From assembly GCA_934141605.1 (NCBI GenBank), contig CAKPCL010000002.1, positions 84,153-148,152 of the forward strand: a stretch of DNA of 64,000 nucleotides, written 5' to 3'. The translations under genes and the position numbers were made by a program. Positions within the stretch are counted from its first letter, which is position 1, and each line of letters begins with the position of its first letter. Shown here in pieces: positions 33,953 through 40,892 of this stretch. This stretch comes from an uncultured Clostridia bacterium. Its GTDB lineage: Bacteria; Bacillota; Clostridia; TANB77; CAG-508. Below the pieces are notes generated by a model. The model was not told the origin of the DNA, did not search any database, and saw only the letters and a list, made by a program, of their open reading frames with translations.

Positions 33953-34156
33953 TTATCCACCGTATGGTAATAATTTTTTTATTGTGTTTTCACATGTTTT
34001 GCTTGCATAAGCATTTTGAACTTTTCCTGATTTCTTTTGTCTTTTTGTTTTGTTTGCTAATAAGTGTCTTCTGTTAGATTTTGTTCTTTTGACTTTTCCT
34101 GTTGCTGTTAATGAATATCTTTTTTTTGCAGCTTTGTTTGTTTTTAATTTTGCCAT
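33953..34156 (-). CDS. rpmI: 50S ribosomal protein L35
   Basis: 67 residues, basic: KLKTNKAAKKRYSLTATGKVKR, RRHLLANKTKRQKK, LLPYGG. Middle gene of infC-rpmI-rplT. Confidence 0.96.
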   Translation of the reverse strand: MAKLKTNKAAKKRYSLTATGKVKRTKSNRRHLLANKTKRQKKSGKVQNAYASKTCENTIKKLLPYGG

Positions 34157-34253
34157 GAGTTTTACCTTCCTTTCATTTTACCTATCTAATTAATAGAAAA
34201 GCTTTTTAGAGTTTCTATTAAATTTGCATAGTTTTATTTTATATAAAACGCTT

Positions 34254-34763
34254 TTACGCTTTTTTAGCTAAAATTGTAAACATATTTCTACCTTCTAATT
34301 TAGGTTGTTTTTCAACTACAGAAATATCTTCTAATTTTTCAATAAATTTATTTAGTACTATTTCTCCAGCTTTTGAATTATTTACTTCTCTTCCTCTAAA
34401 TCTTACAGTTATTTTAACTTTGTTTCCATCTGTTAAAAATTTTCTTGCATTTTTAGATTTAAATTCAAAGTCGTGTTCTTCAATATTTGGTGTAACTCTA
34501 AGTTCTTTAACTTCTAGTACTTTTTGTTTTTTCTTTGCTTCTTTTTCTTTTTTAGCTTGTTCAAATTTATATTTTCCATAGTTCATTATTTTACAAACTG
34601 CTGGTTTTGCATTTGGTGAAACTAGTACTAGGTCTAAATTGTCTTCTGCTGCTTTTTCTAAAGCTTCTTTTGTTGAAACAACTCCTAATTTTTCTCCATT
34701 TGCTCCTATTAATTGAACTTCTTTTTCTCTAATTTGACCATTGATTGGTAATTCTTGTTTTAT
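34254..34763 (-). CDS. infC: Translation initiation factor IF-3, probable AUA start
   Basis: 169 residues: N-domain LPINGQIREKEVQLIGANGEKLG, linker of Lys/Glu, C-domain KELRVTPNIEEHDFEFK, TVRFRGREVNN, QPKLEGRNMFTILA. Family proteins begin near the IKQELPINGQIR segment. GGAGG lies 8 nt before an ATA codon at 34763, whereas the upstream in-frame ATG overlaps that Shine-Dalgarno. Rare AUU/AUA starts on infC are known to allow autoregulation by IF-3. First gene of infC-rpmI-rplT. Confidence 0.9.
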   Translation of the reverse strand: MKQELPINGQIREKEVQLIGANGEKLGVVSTKEALEKAAEDNLDLVLVSPNAKPAVCKIMNYGKYKFEQAKKEKEAKKKQKVLEVKELRVTPNIEEHDFEFKSKNARKFLTDGNKVKITVRFRGREVNNSKAGEIVLNKFIEKLEDISVVEKQPKLEGRNMFTILAKKA

Positions 34764-34921
34764 ATAAAACACCTCCATATATTGCTTTTGGCAATAAAAA
34801 AATTGACTTTTGTTACAAGTCAACCAATATAAATAAACTTAAAGTTTCCTTCAAAATTTAATTTATTTCTAACCTTTTGTTTATAAACTAAGGTGAGAAG
34901 TTATTGCTTCTTCTTGTAACT
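34764..34921 (-). promoter_or_regulatory. Ribosomal L20-type leader / infC attenuator
   Basis: The minus-strand leader contains a perfect intrinsic terminator: TTGACTT/AAGTCAA (34803-34823) followed by seven T (34796-34802). GTTACAAG near the transcript 5' end (34913-34920) is exactly complementary to CTTGTAAC inside the terminator hairpin (34812-34819), giving a mutually exclusive long-range pairing, the logic of Firmicute L20 leaders. Confidence 0.75.
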
Positions 34922-34928
34922 ATTCATT

Positions 34929-34956
34929 ATTATACCATAAATTTCTATTTTGTCAA
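34929..34956 (-). promoter_or_regulatory. Promoter of infC-rpmI-rplT
   Basis: On the minus strand, TTGACA (34951-34956), a 16-bp spacer ending TGG, and TATAAT (34929-34934). Confidence 0.85.
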
Positions 34957-35033
34957 GAAATTTACAATTATTTTTTTTTACAATTATTTTTTTACTATTT
35001 TTGTTACAATTTAGTAAAAAATTAAAATTAGTG

Positions 35034-35071
35034 GTTTCAAATGTTGATATTAATATATCAGCATCTGAAAC
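35034..35071 (-). terminator. Terminator after xerD
   Basis: GTTTCAGATGCTGATAT pairs with ATATCAACATTTGAAAC with three mismatches or wobbles; T-rich sequence follows on the minus strand. Confidence 0.55.
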
Positions 35072-35094
35072 TCTATTTTATTTTCTTTTATTTT

Positions 35095-35976
35095 TTATGC
35101 TCTTGGATGAGCTTTTTTATATATATTTTTTAATCCTTCATCTTGGAACTGCATATAAACTTGTGTTGATGAAATATCAGAGTGTCCAAGCATTGTTTGA
35201 ATTGATTTTAAATCTGCTCCATTTTGTAATAAATGTGTTGCAAATGAATGTCTTAAAACATGTGGTGTTATATCTTTTGTTATGTGTGCTTGTTCTTTAT
35301 AATATTTTATTATTTTCCAAAATCCTTGTCTTGTTAATCTTTGTCCATTAACATTAACAAATAAAGATTTTTCATTTTCATCTTTAATTAATATTCCTCT
35401 TGCATGTTCTGTGTATTCTTTTAATGCCTTTAAAGACATTTTTCCTAATGGAATAACTCTTTGTTTGTTTGCTTTTCTGCAATTTACATATCCTTCTTCA
35501 AAATTAATATCGTCTATATCTAATGATATTATTTCTGTAACTCTCATTCCTGTTGCATAAGCAAATTCAAGCATTGCTTTATCTCTAATTCCTTTTAAAT
35601 CAATGTCTTTTGGTTGTTCTAGTAATAATTCAACTTCTTTTGATGTTAATACACATGGTGTTCTTTTTTCTATTTTTGGTGATTTTATTTCTTTTGTAGG
35701 ATCTTTCTTTACTTTTCCTTTTTTTAATACATATTGATAAAATGATCTTATTGATGCTATACATCTTGAAATAGTTGAAGGTTTTTTACCTAATTCTTCT
35801 AAATATTCGATATAGTTTTCTATAACTTCTTCATCTACTTTATTGTATGCTACTTCGCACCCTTCTATATATCTTCTGAATTGTTTTAAATCTCTTTTGT
35901 ATGATTGTAATGTGTTGTCTGATAATTTTTTATCATTATCTAAAAATTCAAAAAAAAGTTTTAATTGTTTTTCCAT
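35095..35976 (-). CDS. xerD: Tyrosine recombinase XerD/XerC
   Basis: Chromosome dimer resolution at dif. 293 residues: N-terminal SAM-like DNA-binding domain, catalytic domain with FAYATGMRVTEI (Arg), HVLRHSFATHLLQ (HxxR), LGHSDISSTQVYMQ (His and Tyr). Adjacent to spoIIM, as xerD/ripX is in Bacillus. Confidence 0.92.
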   Translation of the reverse strand: MEKQLKLFFEFLDNDKKLSDNTLQSYKRDLKQFRRYIEGCEVAYNKVDEEVIENYIEYLEELGKKPSTISRCIASIRSFYQYVLKKGKVKKDPTKEIKSPKIEKRTPCVLTSKEVELLLEQPKDIDLKGIRDKAMLEFAYATGMRVTEIISLDIDDINFEEGYVNCRKANKQRVIPLGKMSLKALKEYTEHARGILIKDENEKSLFVNVNGQRLTRQGFWKIIKYYKEQAHITKDITPHVLRHSFATHLLQNGADLKSIQTMLGHSDISSTQVYMQFQDEGLKNIYKKAHPRA

Positions 35977-36082
35977 TTTCCCCTACCCCTAAATCAAAAT
36001 ATTTTATTTACATAAACTAATATATGTTATATCAAAGAATTTTAAAAAAGTAAATACATTTTTCAAAATATTTTGGATTTTT

Positions 36083-36722
36083 TTAAAAATATTTTATCAG
36101 TCCTTTTAAGATATTTGTGGAAATTAATACTTCTATAAGGGCTGATATACATAAAAGTATTAGCATTATTGATGAAAAGATAGTATGTCTAAGTACTTCC
36201 ACTTTTATGTTATCTCTATTTCTGTCTTTTACTATTGATTTGTATAATTTAAATCCGGCTTACTCCAATTGCTATTATAGCTGGTATAAATATTATATTT
36301 TGTAGTAGTAATGATAGTAATGTAAAGATTATTCCTTTTCCTATTCCAAGGGTTAATATAATAGATGATATTGAATATCCTAAGCAAAATCCTCTGTATA
36401 GCAATATTCCAAATACAACTGGTATTCCTATAACTGTTGTTCCAAAAAACCATAGTCCTATTGCAAGAATAATGTTATCTAATGTTGTTGTTTTTAGTAT
36501 TTCCATGCTATCTAAATTTTCTGTATTTTTAAATTTTTCTATAAAAGTATTTAAGTATGATATTATTTCTTCTTTTTGAGTTTCTTGGGTATTGTTTATA
36601 AACATTACTCCTAAAAAAATTCCTATTATAAATATTAGTGTTAGTAATATATATTCTTTACTGTTATTTGCTATATGTTGATAGATTGTATTTCCTACTT
36701 TAAATCTTTTGTTTTCTTTCAT
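36083..36722 (-). pseudogene. spoIIM: Stage II sporulation protein M, frameshifted
   Basis: Needed with SpoIID and SpoIIP for septal peptidoglycan removal during engulfment. The frame from 36722 gives 157 residues (YILLTLIFIIGIFLGVMFIN, GILLYRGFCLGYSIS, IIFIPAIIAIGVS) and then stops at 36249 with RI. Removing one C (36257-36258 on the plus strand) lets it continue as SGFKLYKSIVKDRNRDNIKV...VLRHTIFSSIMLILLC to a stop at 36083. Total about 212 residues, the normal length, with the missing last two helices restored. Confidence 0.87.
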
Positions 36723-36804
36723 AAATATCTCCTTATTCTTACAGTTGTTTATACATAATGTGTATTCAATAAAGATATTTTTAGAACTATTTTAAAAATT
36801 TAAA

Positions 36805-36831
36805 AAACACTTTTCAAAATAAAAAGTGTTT
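36805..36831 (-). terminator. Terminator after the endonuclease-Q-like gene
   Basis: AAACACTTTT/AAAAGTGTTT, 10-bp stem, followed by TTTTAAATTTTT on the minus strand. Confidence 0.75.
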
Positions 36832-36847
36832 CCTAGTTTAAATTATT

Positions 36848-38026
36848 TTACCGGTAGTTTCCTCCACCGCCAGATTGGACTTTTGCTTCGCCTGTTCTAG
36901 CTTTTTCAATTGAATTTGCTACCTTTTCACCAACAACAGCTTCTATGTCATCTTTTGATAATTTATGTAATATATTCATTTCTGTTTCAAATGTGTCTAA
37001 TAATTTTTCTATTGTTTTTCCACCAACTCCCGGAATAAATCCAAGTGGCACTTGATATATATATGGTGGTCTGCTTTCTGGGCTTTTGGTTTCTTTTTTG
37101 TCTTTAATTAGTTCTATTCTGTCGAAAACTCCAAATGTTACTTTGTCACTTCCGCAATATGGGCAAACTTCAACTGGTTCTTTTGTTTCTATTGTCTGAT
37201 TGCAGTTGTCACAATATGTTCTATGATATTTTCCTAGTTTTGGGTCTAATCCATAATTAGCAATTATTTTTCTTCCGTCTTCATTTTTTAATGCTTTTAC
37301 TACTTCTTTAAATGATATATCTTCTACCTGCATTTTGTTGTATTCTCTTGCGATTTTTGGCAATGAGTGTGCATCTGAATTTGTTACAAATGTTTTATTT
37401 TCTAGTTCTGATATTTCATCTGCTAAAAATGTGTCTGAGCTTAGTCCTAGTTCAACGGCAAAAATTTTATCATATTTTTCTTTGAATATGTTTTCTAGCC
37501 TGTCTGAGCAATTGCCATAATAGCTTTTAAATGGTGTAAATATATGTGCTGGTATTAGTATTCCATTGTATTTTTCAACAATGTCTATTAGTTCATATCC
37601 TGATATATCTGACCTTTGTGTGCTTAATGTTATGTTTTTTATGTGATGACTCATTTCGTTTGAAAATGCTTTTATATCTTTTAAGTGTGGGAAAAAGCAT
37701 ACATTGTGGGCTGCTCCACATTTTCCGTTTCTTCCTTTTTCCGAGGTTTCTACTTCACTTCCTAAAAGTATACATACTTTGTCTTTGTATATTATTCCTC
37801 CGTCTTTTAGTTCGTAGGCATCTCCTGTTTTTAAAAAGTTTTCTATGTCTTCTATTACATATGGTGATGCACAGTCTATTATTCCTACTATGTTTATTCC
37901 TTTTCTTTCTGCACATTCTTTTGCTATGTTTGCAAAGTTTAGGCTTCTTGCTGCTGTTATTTTTATTGGTTTTCCGTTTTCTGATCTTCCTATGTGAACA
38001 TGTAAATCTGCAAATACTTCGTACAT
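36848..38026 (-). CDS. Endonuclease Q-like PHP-domain protein
   Basis: 392 residues. N-terminal PHP metal-dependent hydrolase with FADLHVHIGRSENG, a GSEVETSE motif, IPAHIFTP and TNSDAHSLPKIAREY. A zinc-ribbon follows (CDNC...CPYC), then a helix-hairpin-helix-like tail (LGFIPGVGGKTIEKLLDTF). This layout matches endonuclease Q, which cuts 5' to deaminated bases (hypoxanthine, uracil) in archaea and some Bacilli. It is followed upstream by two linked unknown genes. Confidence 0.85.
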   Translation of the reverse strand: MYEVFADLHVHIGRSENGKPIKITAARSLNFANIAKECAERKGINIVGIIDCASPYVIEDIENFLKTGDAYELKDGGIIYKDKVCILLGSEVETSEKGRNGKCGAAHNVCFFPHLKDIKAFSNEMSHHIKNITLSTQRSDISGYELIDIVEKYNGILIPAHIFTPFKSYYGNCSDRLENIFKEKYDKIFAVELGLSSDTFLADEISELENKTFVTNSDAHSLPKIAREYNKMQVEDISFKEVVKALKNEDGRKIIANYGLDPKLGKYHRTYCDNCNQTIETKEPVEVCPYCGSDKVTFGVFDRIELIKDKKETKSPESRPPYIYQVPLGFIPGVGGKTIEKLLDTFETEMNILHKLSKDDIEAVVGEKVANSIEKARTGEAKVQSGGGGNYR

Positions 38027-38042
38027 ATTATTCCTCTTTTCT

Positions 38043-38336
38043 TTATAGTAATATTTCTTCTTCTTGTGATTTTTTCTCTACATATTCTCCTGCTTTGTCT
38101 TTCACTATTCCTAATTCTTCTAATACTTCCTGTCCAAACATTGCAGTCTCTTTTTCACTATTTACTTCTGTTTTTTGTTCTTTGCTTTTATTTTTTACTG
38201 CATTATCTACTACTACTTGATACCTTTTAAATATCCCACCACCAGTAAGTTTGCCTGTCAAATAGTCTTCACATAATTTTTTTAAAGCATAAAAAGGTTT
38301 CATTTTTACAGTTCCAACTTTTCCATTTGCTTCCAT
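38043..38336 (-). CDS. Hypothetical protein
   Basis: 97 residues, charged, no transmembrane segment or recognised motif. N-terminus has a compact MKPFYALKKLCEDYLTGKLTGGGIFKRYQ segment; the second half is Glu/Lys-rich. Its start codon overlaps the stop of the upstream degenerate HD-like gene, and the endonuclease Q-like gene follows 17 bp later, so the three are probably one operon. Confidence 0.6.
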   Translation of the reverse strand: MEANGKVGTVKMKPFYALKKLCEDYLTGKLTGGGIFKRYQVVVDNAVKNKSKEQKTEVNSEKETAMFGQEVLEELGIVKDKAGEYVEKKSQEEEILL

Positions 38337-38899
38337 TATACTTCTACCTCCTGCATCATTGATACAAATTCTTTAAATTGTTCAAAATATCTATTTTTTT
38401 TATTTCTAAAAGTTTCTAGGTCCATTTGCATTATAGCTTTTTCTGGTGAATATCCTGCTCTTTCTGGTCTATCAAGTAGCATACCTCCAAAATTATCAAC
38501 TAATTCTAATATGTCACTTTCTGGTTCTCTAGGTTCACTTCCGCTGTATCTATTAACTTCTTCACAAATTTTACAAAATCTTCTATCAAATCCCAAGGTT
38601 GATAAAAATTCAGCACCATTTTTTGCATAAGTGTGTAAACTTTCTAAACTTTGTGGTCCATCTACTTTTTTACAATTACATAAAAGACAAGCTGTTAAGA
38701 CTAAGTTTTCGTCTAGTTCCTTTCCTACTTCTGTATACTCTAAAAACATCCTTGCTATTTCTGTTTTTAATATAACTGTGTTATTGAAAAATATGTTTAC
38801 TCCTCTTTTTTCTCTCAACATTCTCTGCAATCTATGTAAAATATCCATTTTATTTATTAAATCTTTTTCATTTAAAAGATAATCTGCAAATGTTTCCAT
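38336..38899 (-). CDS. Degenerate HD-GYP-like domain protein
   Basis: 187 residues. The helical pattern LVLTACLLCNCKKVDG, HTYAKNGAEFLSTLGFDRR, CKICEEVNRYSG, DILELVDNFGGMLLDRPERA and YSPEKAIMQM tracks HD/HD-GYP domains, including the RPYR...SPEEAL end. The HD pair is replaced by Cys-Asn (LLCN), and GYP is not intact, so phosphodiesterase activity is unlikely. Probable binding or scaffold role; the fold assignment is an inference from pattern. Confidence 0.55.
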   Translation of the reverse strand: METFADYLLNEKDLINKMDILHRLQRMLREKRGVNIFFNNTVILKTEIARMFLEYTEVGKELDENLVLTACLLCNCKKVDGPQSLESLHTYAKNGAEFLSTLGFDRRFCKICEEVNRYSGSEPREPESDILELVDNFGGMLLDRPERAGYSPEKAIMQMDLETFRNKKNRYFEQFKEFVSMMQEVEV

Positions 38900-39001
38900 T
38901 TTTATCCCCCTACATGCATAATAATCATTTTTATTATAAATTAAAGATTTCTTTTTTGCAATATTATTTTAAAATGTAATATAAATGTAATATTTGTAAT
39001 T

Positions 39002-39436
39002 TTATAATGATTTTATAGCATTTCTTGCTAGTTCATCACATCTATTATTAAATTCATTATCTGCATGTCCTTTTACCTTGATAAATTTAACTTTATGTGT
39101 TTTTGTTAGATTATAAATTTCTTGCCATATTTCTTTATTTTTAACTGGCTTTTTATCTGCTGTTTGCCAATTATTTTTCTGCCAATTATAAATCCAACCT
39201 TGTGAAAATCCATTTACCAAATATGCACTATCACTATATAATTCTACCTCACAAGGAAATTTCAATAATTTTAGACCTTCTAATGCTGCTGTAAGTTCCA
39301 TAACATTATTGGTTGTGCCCTTTTTTCCTCCTGAGATTTCTTTTTTGGTATCTTTATACATTAAAATAGCTCCCCAACCTCCTGGTCCTGGGTTTCCTGA
39401 ACATGCTCCGTCAGTATATATAACAACTTTTTCCAT
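39002..39436 (-). CDS. rnhA: Ribonuclease HI
   Basis: 144 residues. Degrades RNA in RNA-DNA hybrids. Catalytic residues: Asp in VVIYTDGACSGNPGPGG, Glu in VMELTAALEGL, Asp in LYSDSAYLVNG, Asp in GHADNEFNNRCDELA. ATG at 39436 follows GAAAGGAAAAAAAC; the upstream extension lacks homology. Confidence 0.94.
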   Translation of the reverse strand: MEKVVIYTDGACSGNPGPGGWGAILMYKDTKKEISGGKKGTTNNVMELTAALEGLKLLKFPCEVELYSDSAYLVNGFSQGWIYNWQKNNWQTADKKPVKNKEIWQEIYNLTKTHKVKFIKVKGHADNEFNNRCDELARNAIKSL

Positions 39437-39576
39437 GTTTTTTTCCTTTCTAGGTTTGAGTTTTTTGGTTAAAATCAAACTTTTTAAATTATTTCTTTGT
39501 ATTTTTTATTATTTTATGATATTATATCAATATAATAAATTTAAAACAAGTATCTAATTGAAAGAAGGTGCTATTA

Positions 39577-40809
39577 TTGAGCAAAGTTTTAGGAATTATT
39601 GCTGAATATAATCCTTTCCATAATGGTCATTTATATCATTTGGAAAAGTCAAAAGAAATAACTGGCTGTGACTATACAGTTGCTGTTATTAGTGGAAATT
39701 TCACTCAACGCGGTTCTACATCTTTAATTAATAAATGGGAAAAAGCTAAAATGGCTCTTTCAAATGGTGTTGATTTGGTTATAGAGTTGCCTGTTTTATA
39801 TGCAATTTCAAGTAGTGAAAACTTTGCTGACGGCGCTATTAAAATTTTAAATTCTTTAGGTATTGTAGATTATTTATCTTTTGGTGCAGAAACTGCTGAT
39901 ATAAATGTTTTAAAAAATATTGCAGATGTTGTTTATGCAGAACCAAATGAGTATAAAAACATTTTGTCACATGAATTAAAGAAGGGTTCTTCTTTTCCAA
40001 AAGCTCGTGAAAATGCCTTGTTAATGTATCTTAATGATATTAGAACATATTCTGGTGTTTTGTCTTCTCCAAATAATATTTTGGGAATTGAGTATTTAAA
40101 GGCTTTAAAAAAATATAATAGCAACATAGAACCTATTTGTGTAAAAAGATTAGAGTCTGATTATAATAGTACATCTTTTTCAAGTGATATTGCGAGTGCC
40201 ACTGCTATTAGAAGTTTAACTAAAAATAAAAGTTTTGAAATTATAAAGACTTTATTGCCTTCTGATTCTTATTCTATTTTGCTAGAAAATATAAGAGATG
40301 GCCATATTGTTGAGGATTTAAATGTTTTTGAGAAAGAGATTATATATATTTTAAGAAAAATGTCTGTTGAAGAAATTGCTAATCTTCCTGATGTTTCTGA
40401 AGGTTTGGAATTTGCAATTAAAAATGCTGCTGATTCATGTAATAGTGTTGTTGAGTTTTTGAATAAGATAAAATCTAAGAGATATACTTTTACTAGATTT
40501 CAACGCGTTCTTTTATATGCTTTACTTGGTATTACTAAAAAGGATATGGAGATTTCTAAAAATGTTTTACCTTATGTTAGGGTTTTAGGTTTTAATGAAA
40601 ATGGTAAAAAGCTTATTTCTGAAATTTCAAGGAATAATCCTAAGTTGAAGATAATAACTTCTGTAAAAAAATTTGTTGATTCTAATAAAAATAAAGGTCT
40701 AAAGCAAATGTTAGATAAAGATATTTTTGCTACAAATGTTTATACTATTGGTTATGAATATGATTCTTTGAATAATTTGGATTTTAAAAGTGATATAGTA
40801 AAAAACTAG
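39577..40809 (+). CDS. tmcAL: tRNA(Met) cytidine acetate ligase
   Basis: Forms N4-acetylcytidine at the wobble base of elongator tRNA-Met from acetate and ATP (YlbM family). 410 residues: nucleotidyltransferase motif GIIAEYNPFHNGHLYHL (HxGH), AVISGNFTQRGST, DLVIELPVLYAISSSENFADGA, SFGAET. TTG start at 39577 chosen for AAGAAGGTG at suitable distance; a GTG three codons upstream overlaps the ribosome binding site. Confidence 0.92.
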   Translation: MSKVLGIIAEYNPFHNGHLYHLEKSKEITGCDYTVAVISGNFTQRGSTSLINKWEKAKMALSNGVDLVIELPVLYAISSSENFADGAIKILNSLGIVDYLSFGAETADINVLKNIADVVYAEPNEYKNILSHELKKGSSFPKARENALLMYLNDIRTYSGVLSSPNNILGIEYLKALKKYNSNIEPICVKRLESDYNSTSFSSDIASATAIRSLTKNKSFEIIKTLLPSDSYSILLENIRDGHIVEDLNVFEKEIIYILRKMSVEEIANLPDVSEGLEFAIKNAADSCNSVVEFLNKIKSKRYTFTRFQRVLLYALLGITKKDMEISKNVLPYVRVLGFNENGKKLISEISRNNPKLKIITSVKKFVDSNKNKGLKQMLDKDIFATNVYTIGYEYDSLNNLDFKSDIVKN

Positions 40810-40841
40810 ACAATTGGTACATCATCATTTTTACCAAAGAA

Positions 40842-40884
40842 AAAAACCGGAATTTGGAGTGGTATCCCCTTAATTCCGGTTTTT
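40842..40884. terminator. Bidirectional terminator between tmcAL and glgP
   Basis: AAAAACCGGAATT pairs perfectly with AATTCCGGTTTTT (13 bp), flanked by A- and T-runs; serves both convergent genes. Confidence 0.9.
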
Positions 40885-40892
40885 ATATAATT

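Noticed and set aside
38960..39001. TGTAATAT direct repeats (also at 29778-29805)
   Set aside because: Short AT-rich octamers downstream of rnhA and rsmB; in a genome this AT-rich they are too likely by chance to call an element.
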